This document shows positions 9,098-17,769 of a stretch of DNA of 64,000 bases, piece by piece (the stretch's first letter is position 1; each line of letters opens with the position of its first letter). The stretch spans positions 5,602,945 through 5,666,944 of the forward strand of contig NZ_CM001165.1 of NCBI RefSeq assembly GCF_000213055.1, written 5' to 3'. The translations under genes were made by a program, and so were the position numbers. Under the pieces are notes generated by a model, which was not told where the DNA came from, made no database searches, and saw only the letters and a list, made by a program, of their open reading frames with translations. Source of the stretch: Streptomyces sp. Tu6071. Its GTDB lineage: Bacteria > Actinomycetota > Actinomycetes > Streptomycetales > Streptomycetaceae.

Positions 9098-9715
9098 TTA
9101 CGGGCGAGTGTCCGGCCCCGCGTTCGAATCGGTCCGACCTGGGCCCCCTAGGCCCCGGCGCGTGGCGGTCTGGAGCAGGCCCCACGTGAAGTCGACGAGG
9201 TACGGGACCGGGCCGCCGTCCTCGGGGACCTCGACCAGGAGCCGCGTCCGCGTCGGCGCCGTGCCCTCCAGCGGGCGCGCGGGCGGGAACGCGGCGGCGA
9301 CCTCGTCCACCGTCGCGGCCCACGGGACGAGGTCGGCGGCGGTGCGCAGGACGGGCGCGGGGTGCCCCGGGGCCCGTACGAGCCACGCGTTCCAGGCCCG
9401 GCCGTCCGGGCCGAGCAGCACCTCGAAGCGCAGTCCGGGCCAGAGCGGGAGCGGCCAGCGCAGCGCCTCGCACTCCAGGTCGCCGAGGCGCACGCGGGCA
9501 CGCGTCGCGGGCTCGCCGAGCGCGGCGCGGTAGCGGGCCGCCTCGCCCCGCCCGTACCGCCCGTGCGCGCTCGCCTGCCAGAGCCGGTTCGCCTCGCGCA
9601 TCCGCGCGGCGTCCGCGCCCAGCTCGCGCCGCGCGCGCTCGACGAGCGCGGGGTGGAAGTCCTGCATCCGGCGCAGCAGGACGAGGGTGAGGTCGAGGGG
9701 GGTGAAGGACGCCAT
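9098..9715 (-). CDS. conserved hypothetical protein, second gene of a MarR operon
   Basis: This 205-residue cytoplasmic protein starts MASFTPLDLTLVLLRRMQDF. No signal peptide or membrane segment is visible. The N-terminal half is helical and basic (about residues 1-80). The C-terminal half has the alternating hydrophobic pattern of a beta-rich domain, with LRFEVLLGPDGRAWNAWLVR and PYLVDFTWGLLQTA. I do not recognise the family. It starts five bases after the stop codon of the MarR regulator, so the two are very probably co-transcribed. The final ten or so residues past LLQTATRRG are low complexity. Confidence 0.7.
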   Translation of the reverse strand: MASFTPLDLTLVLLRRMQDFHPALVERARRELGADAARMREANRLWQASAHGRYGRGEAARYRAALGEPATRARVRLGDLECEALRWPLPLWPGLRFEVLLGPDGRAWNAWLVRAPGHPAPVLRTAADLVPWAATVDEVAAAFPPARPLEGTAPTRTRLLVEVPEDGGPVPYLVDFTWGLLQTATRRGLGGPGRTDSNAGPDTRP

Positions 9716-9720
9716 GGGTC

Positions 9721-10173
9721 TCAGTCCTCCCGCGCGGCGTCCTCGCCGAGCATCCGGCGCAACAGCCCCCGCAGCACGAGCCGCTCCTCGCGGCTCAGGT
9801 CCGCGAGCGGCTCGCGGGCGAAGTCGAGGCCGTCGCGCAGGCTGCGCGCGAGGCGCAGGCCCTCGTCCGTCGACGCGGCGAGCTTGACGCGGCGGTCGTC
9901 GGGGTCGGCGCGGCGCTCGACGAGGCCGCGCGTCTCCAGGCGGTCGATGATCCCCGTCACGTTCGACGGCTCGCACTTCAGCGTCCTCGCGAGGCGGCGC
10001 ATGGGGAGCGGTCCGAGGGACAGGAGACTCAGCACGCGGGCCTGCGCCCCCGTGAGCGCGTGCGCCGCGGCGGCCCGCTCGTACTCCGCGTGGTAGCGCC
10101 CGACGACCGCGCCGATGAGCTGGACGACCTCCAGCGTGAGGGGGTCGCGCGGGGCGGTGGCGGGGGGTGTCAT
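9721..10173 (-). CDS. MarR-family transcriptional regulator
   Basis: This 150-residue winged-helix repressor has the family's alpha-helix/HTH core: TGAQARVLSLLSLGPLPMRR, the recognition segment CEPSNVTGIIDRLETRGLVER, and the wing DPDDRRVKLAASTDEG. It is divergently transcribed from an NADP-dependent oxidoreductase gene. The region between them carries a perfect inverted repeat (10223-10245) that looks like its operator. The likely arrangement is repression of both directions, relieved by a small phenolic or electrophilic ligand. The ATG at 10173 gives MTPPATAPRD; an upstream in-frame ATG at 10221 would place the start inside the operator region. Confidence 0.88.
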   Translation of the reverse strand: MTPPATAPRDPLTLEVVQLIGAVVGRYHAEYERAAAAHALTGAQARVLSLLSLGPLPMRRLARTLKCEPSNVTGIIDRLETRGLVERRADPDDRRVKLAASTDEGLRLARSLRDGLDFAREPLADLSREERLVLRGLLRRMLGEDAARED

Positions 10174-10194
10174 GCCTTCATCGTACCGAGGTGC

Positions 10195-10245
10195 TTGACA
10201 TGCTGAAATGTTCATGCGCATGTTTGTTTCAGCTCATGAAACAAA
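10195..10245. promoter_or_regulatory. divergent promoter with MarR-type operator
   Basis: A perfect 9-base inverted repeat, TTTGTTTCA-N5-TGAAACAAA, occupies 10223-10245. Next to it is the palindrome CATGCGCATG (10213-10222). A consensus -35 TTGACA (10195-10200) points toward the oxidoreductase gene and places a weak -10 (CATGTT, 10219-10224) at the edge of the repeat. Such AT-rich palindromes in a GC-rich genome are typical MarR sites. Confidence 0.7.
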
Positions 10246-10267
10246 TCCCCCGCAGGAGGCACCCCGC

Positions 10268-11284
10268 ATGACCACCCTTCCCGAGTCCGGCCGCGCCTGG
10301 CACCTCGTCCGCCGCCCGCAGGGCTGGCCGGTGCCCGAGGACTTCGCGCTGCGCGAGGCCCCCGTACCGGCTCCCGCCGAGGGCCGGGTGCTCGTGCGCA
10401 ACCTGTACTTCTCGGTCGACCCGTACATGCGCGGGCGCATGAACGACGTGAAGTCCTACACGCCGCCCTTCGCGCTCGACGAGCCCATGACCGGCGGCGC
10501 GATCGGCCAGGTCGTCGCCTCGGAGGCGGAGGGCTTCGCCGAGGGCGACTACGTGCTGCACTTCGCCGGCTGGCGCGAGTACGCCTCCGTCCCGGCCCAG
10601 CACGCCACGAAGGTCGACCCGGACGCCGCGCCGCTCTCCGCGTACCTCGGCGTCCTCGGCATGACGGGCCTGACGGCCTACGCCGGGCTCCTGCGCGTCG
10701 CCGCCTTCAAGGAGGGCGACGCGGTCTTCGTCTCCGGCGCGGCGGGCGCGGTCGGCAGCGAGGTCGGGCAGATCGCGAAGCTCAAGGGGGCCTCGCGCGT
10801 CATCGGCTCGGCGGGCTCGGACGAGAAGGTCGCCTGGCTCGTCGACGAACTCGGCTTCGACGCCGCCTTCAACTACAAGAACGGCCCCGTCGCCGAACAG
10901 CTCAAGCAGGCGGCCCCCGACGGCATCGACGTCTACTTCGACAACGTCGGCGCCGAGCACCTCGAAGCGGCGATCAGCCGCGCCAACGTGCACGCGCGCT
11001 TCGCGATCTGCGGCATGATCGCGCAGTACAACGTCACCGAGCCCCCGGCGGCCCCGCGCAACCTCGCGCAGGTCATCGGCAAGCGCATCCGCCTGGAGGG
11101 CATGCTCGTGCAGGACCACGCCGATCTCCAGGGCGAGTTCGTCAAGGAGGTCTCCGCCTGGGTCCGTGACGGCAGCCTCACGTACCGCGAGACCTTCGCC
11201 GACGGCATCGACAACGGCGTCGAGGCGTTCCTCGGCCTGCTGCGCGGCGAGAACACGGGGAAGATGATCGTCGACCTGACGTGA
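10268..11284 (+). CDS. NADP-dependent medium-chain oxidoreductase (CurA/PTGR-like)
   Basis: This 338-residue zinc-independent MDR-family reductase resembles CurA, leukotriene B4 12-hydroxydehydrogenase and prostaglandin reductase. These reduce the C=C bond of alpha,beta-unsaturated carbonyls with NADPH. The N-terminal GroES-like half includes SVDPYMRGRMND and GGAIGQVVAS. The Rossmann half has the nucleotide loop VSGAAGAVGSEVGQIAK, an NYKNG segment, and the late FDNVGAEHLEAAI motif typical of this subfamily. Zinc ligands are absent, as expected. AGGAGG precedes the ATG at 10268. Its divergent MarR regulator suggests induction by reactive electrophiles or quinones. Confidence 0.9.
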   Translation: MTTLPESGRAWHLVRRPQGWPVPEDFALREAPVPAPAEGRVLVRNLYFSVDPYMRGRMNDVKSYTPPFALDEPMTGGAIGQVVASEAEGFAEGDYVLHFAGWREYASVPAQHATKVDPDAAPLSAYLGVLGMTGLTAYAGLLRVAAFKEGDAVFVSGAAGAVGSEVGQIAKLKGASRVIGSAGSDEKVAWLVDELGFDAAFNYKNGPVAEQLKQAAPDGIDVYFDNVGAEHLEAAISRANVHARFAICGMIAQYNVTEPPAAPRNLAQVIGKRIRLEGMLVQDHADLQGEFVKEVSAWVRDGSLTYRETFADGIDNGVEAFLGLLRGENTGKMIVDLT

Positions 11285-11420
11285 GGCGCCCCCGGTGCCG
11301 AGCACCGGGCGGGGACGGGTGCCGGGCGGGGCGGGCGCCCGGCCGGGCGGGGGCGGGTGAGCGATCGCCCGCCCCCGCCTCGCTTGCGGCTGACGTGCTC
11401 ACGCCCGGTAGGGTCCGTCC

Positions 11421-12206
11421 ATGCGTGAACTCGCCCTCGGATTCCGGTATCTGCTCGAAGGCCAGCGCTGGGTCGGCCGGCACGGCAAGCGGTACGGCGT
11501 GGCCCTGCTCCCCGGGCTCATCACGCTCGTCCTGTACGCGGCCGTGCTCGTCGCGCTCGCGTTGTGGGGCGGTGATCTCGTCGCGTGGGCCACGTCGTTC
11601 GCCGACGACTGGGAATCCCCGTGGCAGGGACTGTTCCGGGGCGCGCTCACCGTCGTGCTCTTCGCGCTCGTGCTCCTCGGCTGCGTGCTGAGCTTCACCG
11701 CCGTCACGCTCGTCGTCGGGCAGCCGTTCTACGACGCGCTCTCCGAGGAGGTCGACCGCGAGATCGACGGCTTCCCGACCGAGTCCGGGCTCTCCCTGGG
11801 GCGCGAGATCTGGATCTCCGTGCGGGACGGCGTCCGCGTCCTCGTGCGCGCCGCGATCTGGGGCGTGTGCCTCTTCGCCGCCGGGTTCCTGCCCTTCGTC
11901 GGGCAGACGGTCGTCCCCGTGATCGGCTTCTTCGTCACCGGGTTCTTCCTCGCCGAGGAACTCGCCTCGATCGCGCTCGCCCGCCGCCGCGTCGACCTGC
12001 GCGAACGGCTCGCACTGCTCCGCGACCGCAAGCGGCTGACCTGGGGCTTCGGTGTCCCGCTCGGTCTCGCCTTCCTCGTTCCCGTCGTCGCCGTCTTCCT
12101 CATGCCGGGGGCCGTCGCGGGCGCCACGCTGCTCGCGCGGGACCTGCGCGGGGAACCCCTGGAGGCGGCCCCGCGCGAGGAGAGCCCCGCCGTCGAGCCG
12201 CACTGA
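11421..12206 (+). CDS. EI24/CysZ-like integral membrane protein
   Basis: This 261-residue protein begins MRELALGFRYLLEGQRWV, characteristic of the EI24 domain that includes bacterial CysZ sulfate transporters. About four to five hydrophobic helices are visible: ALLPGLITLVLYAAVLVALAL, ALTVVLFALVLLGCVLSF, AAIWGVCLFAAGFLPFVGQ, VVPVIGFFVTGFFL, and GLAFLVPVVAVFLMPGAVAG. The conserved FYDALSEEVDREI segment follows the second helix. In other bacteria CysZ imports sulfate; whether this actinobacterial form does so is unproven, and no cysteine genes are nearby. The C-terminal 20 residues are acidic and cytoplasmic. Confidence 0.82.
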   Translation: MRELALGFRYLLEGQRWVGRHGKRYGVALLPGLITLVLYAAVLVALALWGGDLVAWATSFADDWESPWQGLFRGALTVVLFALVLLGCVLSFTAVTLVVGQPFYDALSEEVDREIDGFPTESGLSLGREIWISVRDGVRVLVRAAIWGVCLFAAGFLPFVGQTVVPVIGFFVTGFFLAEELASIALARRRVDLRERLALLRDRKRLTWGFGVPLGLAFLVPVVAVFLMPGAVAGATLLARDLRGEPLEAAPREESPAVEPH

Positions 12207-12361
12207 TACAACTCCCCGGAGCGCCGCCGGGTTCCCGCTCCCGCTGTGATCCTTCCCCCGCCGCGCCAACTATCCGGAGGCCCCTCCGGTCGCGCATACT
12301 CCATGCTTGCCGCCCGGTACGGAACGCGGGCGGCCGGCACAGCGAAGGGCGGACACCCAGC

Positions 12362-13246
12362 ATGACCACCACCACGGCGGCGGAATCCGGCACCTGGGCA
12401 CTCGGCGGCGACCTCCCCGTTCACCGCATGGGCTTCGGCGCGATGCGGCTCACCGGCACCGCGCCCTTCCACCAAGGCGTCCCGCGCGACCGCGAGCAGT
12501 CGATCCGCGTCCTGCGCCGCGCCGTCGAACTCGGCGTCGACCACATCGACACGGCCGCCTTCTACTTCTCGCGGACCCGCTCCGCGAACGAGCTGATCAA
12601 CGCCGCGCTCTCGCCCTACGCGGACCACCTCGTGATCGCGACGAAGGTCGGCCCCGTACGGAACGTGCGGGGCGAGTTCGCGGAGCCCGCGCGCCCCGAC
12701 GAGCTGCGCGGCCACGTCGAGGAGAACCTGCGCCAGCTCGGGCGCGACCACATGGACCTCGTCTACCTGCGGCTCATGGGCCAGGACTCGCTCGCCGAGC
12801 ACTTCGGCGCCCTCGCCGAACTGCGCGAGGCGGGTCTCGTGCGTCACCTCGGGATCTCGAACATCCAGCCCGCGCACCTGGAGGAGGCGCTGGGGATCGC
12901 GCCCGTGGCGGCCGTGCAGAACCCGTACGCGATCGACCGGCGCGACGACGAGACGCTCGCGCTCTGCGGGGAGCACGGGATCGCCTTCGTGCCGTTCTTC
13001 GCGGCGGCGAAACCCGGCCGCGAGGCGCAGGGCGGCGGCGAGGAGCACGCGGCGGTCCTCGACGTGGCGCGGGCGCACGGCGTCTCGGCGACGCAGGTGC
13101 GGCACGCGTGGGTGCTCGGGCGCGGCGACCATGTGCTCGCCATCGCGGGGACCGGGGACGTGGGGCACCTGGAGGAGAACGTGGCGGCCGGGGCACTGCG
13201 GCTGACGGAGGACGAGGTGCGGAGGCTCGACGCGGTGGCGGGCTGA
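12362..13246 (+). CDS. aldo/keto reductase
   Basis: This 294-residue TIM-barrel NADPH-dependent reductase has three of the four catalytic-tetrad residues in recognisable context: Asp in DHIDTAAFY, Tyr in the same segment and Lys in VIATKVGP. The fourth, usually a His after the DLVYL strand, is replaced: the sequence reads HMDLVYLRLMG. Cofactor-binding residues appear late in AIAGTGDVGHLEEN. Loss of the His is known in some AKR subgroups with changed activity, so a non-standard substrate is possible. It converges with a TetR regulator, the stop codons only four bases apart. The start is the ATG at 12362. Confidence 0.88.
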   Translation: MTTTTAAESGTWALGGDLPVHRMGFGAMRLTGTAPFHQGVPRDREQSIRVLRRAVELGVDHIDTAAFYFSRTRSANELINAALSPYADHLVIATKVGPVRNVRGEFAEPARPDELRGHVEENLRQLGRDHMDLVYLRLMGQDSLAEHFGALAELREAGLVRHLGISNIQPAHLEEALGIAPVAAVQNPYAIDRRDDETLALCGEHGIAFVPFFAAAKPGREAQGGGEEHAAVLDVARAHGVSATQVRHAWVLGRGDHVLAIAGTGDVGHLEENVAAGALRLTEDEVRRLDAVAG

Positions 13247-13250
13247 GGAC

Positions 13251-13826
13251 TCAGGTCTTCGGGCGCTCCGCGACCGCCCCCTCCAGCAGGTGCAGGAAGT
13301 CGCGGAACGCCGCGCTCATGTCGACGGCCTCCGGGTCCAGGAGCCACTGGTACTGGAGGCCGTCCATGACCGCGACCATGAGGGTCCCGGCCTGCTCCGG
13401 CGTCAGGCCGCTCGGCAGCCGCTCGCCGTAGGCCGTGCGCAGCACCGAGGCCATGTTGCCCCGCACCACCACGTAGCGCCGCGTGAAGAAGTCCCGCGCC
13501 GGGTGCGCCTCCGTCACGCTCTCGCCGAGCAGCGCGCTGAAGGTCTGCACGACCCCGGGGCGCATCGCGTTGTAGTCCACGAGCGAGGAGAGCAGGTCCA
13601 GGCGCCAGGAGTCGCCCGGGATCGCGTCCCACTGGTCCCGCTCCGCGAGCAGCGCCACGAGCAGCGCCTCCTTCGTCGGGAAGTAGTGCAGCAGCCCCTG
13701 CTGCGTCAGCCCCACGCGCTCCGCGACCGCGCCCAGCGTCGCGCCCCGGTAGCCGCGTTCCGCGATCACCTCCAGCGTCGCCCGCAGGATCTCCGCGCGC
13801 CGCTCCTCGCCCTTGGCCCTGACCAT
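13251..13826 (-). CDS. TetR-family transcriptional regulator
   Basis: This 191-residue repressor has the N-terminal TetR DNA-binding domain: RRAEILRATLEVIAERGYRG, the HTH GATLGAVAERVGLTQQGLLH and YFPTKEALLVALL. A helical ligand-binding domain follows (about residues 70-190), of the class annotated TetR_C with a GLQYQWLLDPEAVDM segment. It is divergent from the GH3 glucosidase gene at 14063. That arrangement makes control of the glucosidase and of itself the natural guess, by analogy with sugar-responsive TetR/LacI pairs. The convergent aldo/keto reductase is the other possible partner. Confidence 0.88.
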   Translation of the reverse strand: MVRAKGEERRAEILRATLEVIAERGYRGATLGAVAERVGLTQQGLLHYFPTKEALLVALLAERDQWDAIPGDSWRLDLLSSLVDYNAMRPGVVQTFSALLGESVTEAHPARDFFTRRYVVVRGNMASVLRTAYGERLPSGLTPEQAGTLMVAVMDGLQYQWLLDPEAVDMSAAFRDFLHLLEGAVAERPKT

Positions 13827-14062
13827 CCGCCGTGCACCCCTCTCGCCCGCCGCGCCGCTCCGGCCGGCCCGGGAACCCCGCCCGGCCCGTGACCGGCCCG
13901 GGAACCCCCGCTCCAGCAGGACCGTACGGCATCGCTATGTCACGTAAAAATAACGTCCCCTACCGGACTACAGGTCGGCGGGTGCAAGATGAGTGCGCGC
14001 TCCCACCCAGCCGGGGGCGTGGCCCCCGCAGCCGGCAGACAGCGACCACGAGGAGTACGGCC

Positions 14063-16579
14063 GTGACAGGTGCGTCCACCCCACCCGAGCCCCAGGTCAC
14101 CCCTGAGCGGCACGCCGCCCACGAGGCCGCGGTCGAGACCGCCCTCGCGCGGCTCGACCTCGACACGAAGACCCGGCTGCTCGCCGGGCAGGACTTCTGG
14201 TCGCTGCCCGCGATCCCGGAGATCGGCCTCGACTCGCTCGTCGTCTCGGACGGCCCCATCGGCGTGCGCGGTGTGCGCTCCACGAGCGAGGACCCCTCGC
14301 TCGCGCTGCCGTCCCCGACCGCGCTCGGCGCCACCTGGTCGCCCGAGATCGCCGTCCGCGCCGGGCAGGTGCTCGCGCAGGAGGCCCGCCGCAAGGGCGT
14401 CCACGTCCTGCTCGCGCCCACGGTCAACCTGCACCGCTCCCCGCTCGGGGGCCGCCACTTCGAGGCGTACAGCGAGGACCCGTACCTCACCGGCGCGATC
14501 GGCACCGGCTACGTGCGCGGCGTGCAGTCCGGCGGCGTCGGCACGACCACCAAGCACTTCGTCGGCAACGACGCGGAGACCGACCGCTTCACCGTCGACA
14601 ACCGCATCGCCCCGCGCCCCCTGCGCGAGCTGTACCTCGCCCCCTTCGAGGCCATCGTCGCGCACGCCCGCCCCTGGGGCATCATGACCGCGTACAACAC
14701 GGTCAACGGCACGACGATGACCGCGCACCACCACCTCGTCAACGAGATCCTGCGCGGCGAGTGGGGCTTCGACGGCGTCAACGTCTCCGACTGGACCGCC
14801 GCGCGCGACACCGTCGCCGACGCCAACGGCGGACTCGACCTCGCGATGCCGGGCCCGAAGACCGTCTACGGCGAGAACCTGGCCGCCGCCGTGCGCGCGG
14901 GCGACGTCGAGGAGAGCGTCGTCGACGCCGCCGTGCGCCGCGTCCTCCTCCTCGCCGCGCGTACGGGCGCGCTCAAGACCACCGAGCCCGTCGTCCCCGC
15001 CGCCGCGCTCCCCGCGGAGATCGACGGCGAGGCGTTCGCCCGCGAACTCGCGACGCGCTCCTTCGTCCTCGTCCGCAACGACGTGCGCGAGGGCGCCCCC
15101 GCGCTCCCGCTCGCCCCCGGCACCCGCGTCGCCCTCAGCGGCGCCGCGGCCCGCGAGGCCCGCGTCCTCGGCGGCGGCTCCGCGACGGTCTTCCCCGCCC
15201 ACGTCGTCGCGCCGCTCGACGGGCTGCGCGCCGCGCTCCCCGAGGGCACCCTCTCGTACGAGGTCGGGGCCGACCCGAACAACGAACTCGACGTCGCCGG
15301 CCAGGGCTTCGCGCTGCGCGCCGTGTGCCGCGACGAAGCGGGCGAGATCCTCGCGAGCGTCCCGCTCGCGGGCGGGCACATCCAGTGGATGGGCAGCGAC
15401 CTCCCGGACGGCGTCACGTACGACACCCTGCACTCCATCGAGGTCACCGGCACCTTCACGCCGCGCGAGAGCGGCGAGCACGTCTTCGGCACGCGCGGCA
15501 TCGGCGGCTTCAAGGTCGTCATCGCCGGTCGCGAACTCTTCGAGGGCTCCGTCGAGATGGGCGCGGCCACCGACCCCTTCGAGGCGTTCTTCGGCCAGCC
15601 CACCGAGCGCGGGCGCCTGGAGCTGACCGCGGACGAGCCCGTCGAGCTGAGCGTCTTCCACACCGTCGCCAAGCCCGAGGGCCTGCCCATCCAGGCGGTC
15701 GGCTTCACCGTCCTGCACCAGAACCCCGTGCACGACCCCGACGAGCTGATCGCCCGCGCCGCCGAGGCCGCGCGCGGGGCCGAGACCGCCGTCGTGGTCG
15801 TCGCGACGACCGAGCGCGTCGAGTCCGAGGGCTTCGACCGCGCCGATCTCAAGCTGCCGGGCCGTCAGGACGACCTCGTCCGCGCGGTCGCCGCCGCCAA
15901 CCCGCGCACCGTCGTCGTCGTCAACGCGGGCTCGCCCGTCGAGATGCCGTGGCGCGACGACGTCGCCGCCGTGCTCCTGAGCTGGTTCCCCGGTCAGGAG
16001 GGCGGCGCCGCGCTCGCCGACGTCCTCACCGGTGCCGCCGAGCCCGGCGGGCGCCTGCCCACCACGTGGCCGGCCGTCCTGGAGGACGCCCCCGTCGTCA
16101 ACACGACCCCGACGGACGGGAAGCTGGAGTACACCGAGGGCGTGCTCATCGGCTACCGCGCCTGGGAGCAGGCGGGCCGCACCCCCGCGTACCCCTTCGG
16201 GCACGGTCTCGGCTACACCGACTGGACGTACGAGTCCGTCACCGTCGAGCCCGCCGCCGAGGACGGACTCACCGTCACCGTCCGCGTCCGCAACAGCGGC
16301 AGCCGCGCGGGCCGCGAGACCGTGCAGGTCTACCTCGCCCCCGCCGAGCCCGGCACGACGCCGGGGACCGAGCGCCCCGCGCGCTGGCTCGCGGGCTTCG
16401 CGCAGGTCGAGGCGGCCCCCGGCGAGAGCGCCGAGGCCGTTGTGCGGGTCGCGCGCCGCGCCTTCGAGATCTGGGACGAGGCGCGGGACGCGTGGCACCT
16501 CGTACCGGGGGACTACGGCGTCGAGGCCGGACGGAGCGTGCGGGACCTGCGGGTCGCCGCGGCCGTACGGAAGGGCTGA
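14063..16579 (+). CDS. GH3 beta-glucosidase with PA14 insert
   Basis: This 838-residue glycoside hydrolase family 3 enzyme removes terminal beta-glucosyl (or related) residues. The order is: an N-terminal TIM barrel with SDGPIGVRG and KHFVGND motifs; the catalytic nucleophile Asp243 in NVSDWTA; the alpha/beta sandwich domain; a PA14-like insert around residues 450-550 (VTGTFTPRESGEHVFGTRG); the sandwich completed with GSPVEMPW and WFPGQEGG; and a C-terminal fibronectin III-like domain with NSGSRAGRETVQVYLAP. No signal peptide is seen, so it probably acts on imported oligosaccharides. The GTG start at 14063 follows GAGGAG. A strong terminator follows the gene, and it diverges from a TetR gene that may control it. 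Confidence 0.93.
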   Translation: MTGASTPPEPQVTPERHAAHEAAVETALARLDLDTKTRLLAGQDFWSLPAIPEIGLDSLVVSDGPIGVRGVRSTSEDPSLALPSPTALGATWSPEIAVRAGQVLAQEARRKGVHVLLAPTVNLHRSPLGGRHFEAYSEDPYLTGAIGTGYVRGVQSGGVGTTTKHFVGNDAETDRFTVDNRIAPRPLRELYLAPFEAIVAHARPWGIMTAYNTVNGTTMTAHHHLVNEILRGEWGFDGVNVSDWTAARDTVADANGGLDLAMPGPKTVYGENLAAAVRAGDVEESVVDAAVRRVLLLAARTGALKTTEPVVPAAALPAEIDGEAFARELATRSFVLVRNDVREGAPALPLAPGTRVALSGAAAREARVLGGGSATVFPAHVVAPLDGLRAALPEGTLSYEVGADPNNELDVAGQGFALRAVCRDEAGEILASVPLAGGHIQWMGSDLPDGVTYDTLHSIEVTGTFTPRESGEHVFGTRGIGGFKVVIAGRELFEGSVEMGAATDPFEAFFGQPTERGRLELTADEPVELSVFHTVAKPEGLPIQAVGFTVLHQNPVHDPDELIARAAEAARGAETAVVVVATTERVESEGFDRADLKLPGRQDDLVRAVAAANPRTVVVVNAGSPVEMPWRDDVAAVLLSWFPGQEGGAALADVLTGAAEPGGRLPTTWPAVLEDAPVVNTTPTDGKLEYTEGVLIGYRAWEQAGRTPAYPFGHGLGYTDWTYESVTVEPAAEDGLTVTVRVRNSGSRAGRETVQVYLAPAEPGTTPGTERPARWLAGFAQVEAAPGESAEAVVRVARRAFEIWDEARDAWHLVPGDYGVEAGRSVRDLRVAAAVRKG

Positions 16580-16601
16580 CGCGCGGGGCCGGACACGGAC
16601 C

Positions 16602-16641
16602 GGCCGCCCCCGGGAGTGCCTGACCACTCCCGGGGGCGGCC
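16602..16641 (+). terminator. terminator hairpin after the GH3 gene
   Basis: A perfect 17-base stem, with arms at 16602-16618 and 16625-16641 and a six-base loop, lies 22 bases beyond the glucosidase stop codon. This is the strongest terminator-like hairpin in the left half of the window. Confidence 0.75.
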
Positions 16642-16712
16642 CCCTGTCGCGCTTCGCGAGGGGCCCTCCGTCGCCGGACGGGCCGAATTTCCACGGACGG
16701 CAGGAAGATTCC

Positions 16713-16754
16713 AGCCTCTCCGGAGACGGAGGAGCGGGGTCCGGGGCGGAGCCC
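16713..16754. repeat. single copy of a dispersed GC-rich intergenic repeat
   Basis: This segment ends with the block GAGGAGCGGGGTCCGGGGCG followed by GAGCCCC. It matches related intergenic copies at 18,600-18,885, 34,791-34,927 (an inverted pair) and 39,827-39,869. All copies seen are outside genes, near 3' ends. It behaves like a Streptomyces REP-type element. Confidence 0.55.
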
Positions 16755-16782
16755 CGTTCCTGTGGACGGCGTGCGCGCGGCG

Positions 16783-17769
16783 CTACCGCTTCGCCGAGAT
16801 CCGCTCGTACGCGATCCGCGCGAGCGTCGCCTGGCCCTCGCGGCTCGGGTGGAACCAGTCCCAGCGGCTCAGCTGGCCCGCCGTGAAACGGGTCGCGTTC
16901 GCCGCGCCGCCGTCGTCCCGGCACAGCTTGTCCTTCGCGCAGATCTCCCGGACGGCCTTGTTGTACTCGGTGACGCGCTGCTCGACCTTGTCCCTGCGCT
17001 CCGTCGCCGCCTTGTCCAGCGCGTCCGGGTCGCTCAGCATCGACGGGCAGATGCCGAGCTTCCACACCTCCTTGCCGAGGTCGCTCGTGCGCCCCAGCTC
17101 CCACAGCCGCTTGAGGTCCGGGATGCTGGAGAAGTACACCCGGGCCCCCGGCGCCTGCTCGCGCAGCACGTCGAGCGCCTTCTCGACGTCCTCGCGGTAC
17201 TCCTTCACGGGAGTCATCGCGTCCACGCTGGAGCGGCACGCGTCGTTCGCGCCGATCAGGACCGTCACCAGGTCGGGATCGTGCGCCGCCGCCGCCTTCA
17301 TCTGCTCGGGCAGCGCCTCGACCCGCGCCCCCGACTTCGCGAGGTTCCACGCGTGGTCCTCGACGTCCTTCCCGCCGAGCAGCCGCCGCGCCAGCGAGTC
17401 GACGTCCTTCTCGGTCCCCGTCGACCAGGACACGGCGGGGCAGTCGGCGAGCACGGAGCAGGCGTCGAAACCACGGGTGATCGAGTCGCCCACGGCCGCC
17501 ACCGACGAGGGCGTACGGTCCCAGCCCGTCGCCGCCGGGGTGCTCGCGACCTCGCCGGGCGGCCCCGGCCGACCCGAGGAACCCGAGCAGGCGGGCAGCA
17601 GGGCGAGCAGGGCGGCCGTGCCCGCGCCCGCGAGGACGCGGCCCGTGCGGCGGCCGGTACGGGGGAGCGCCGTACGCGGACCGGGGAGCGCCCCACCCGC
17701 GTGGGGGAGCGCGCGGCGTGCGCGGGGGAGCGCGCGCAGGACTCGTACCGCCGTGACCACCTGCCGCAT
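16783..17769 (-). CDS. SGNH/GDSL hydrolase, predicted lipoprotein
   Basis: This 328-residue exported esterase or lipase has block I as VAAVGDSITRG with the nucleophile Ser. Block III is VTVLIGANDACRSS, and the late block V is WDWFHPSREGQATLA with the catalytic His. The lipobox LLALLPAC precedes a Ser/Gly/Pro linker, so the mature protein is probably a membrane-anchored lipoprotein on the outer face. The N-terminal region before the hydrophobic core is unusually long (about 45 residues) and built of repeated ALPR/ALPH/ALPG units, encoded by four copies of GGGGAGCGC. The ATG at 17769, behind GGAAGGAG, gives this long form; a later start may be used. Confidence 0.85.
   Translation of the reverse strand: MRQVVTAVRVLRALPRARRALPHAGGALPGPRTALPRTGRRTGRVLAGAGTAALLALLPACSGSSGRPGPPGEVASTPAATGWDRTPSSVAAVGDSITRGFDACSVLADCPAVSWSTGTEKDVDSLARRLLGGKDVEDHAWNLAKSGARVEALPEQMKAAAAHDPDLVTVLIGANDACRSSVDAMTPVKEYREDVEKALDVLREQAPGARVYFSSIPDLKRLWELGRTSDLGKEVWKLGICPSMLSDPDALDKAATERRDKVEQRVTEYNKAVREICAKDKLCRDDGGAANATRFTAGQLSRWDWFHPSREGQATLARIAYERISAKR

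Noticed and set aside
9118..9150. GTTCGAATCGG as the T arm of a second tRNA
   Set aside because: No acceptor, D or anticodon arms can be built around it, and it lies inside a coding gene.
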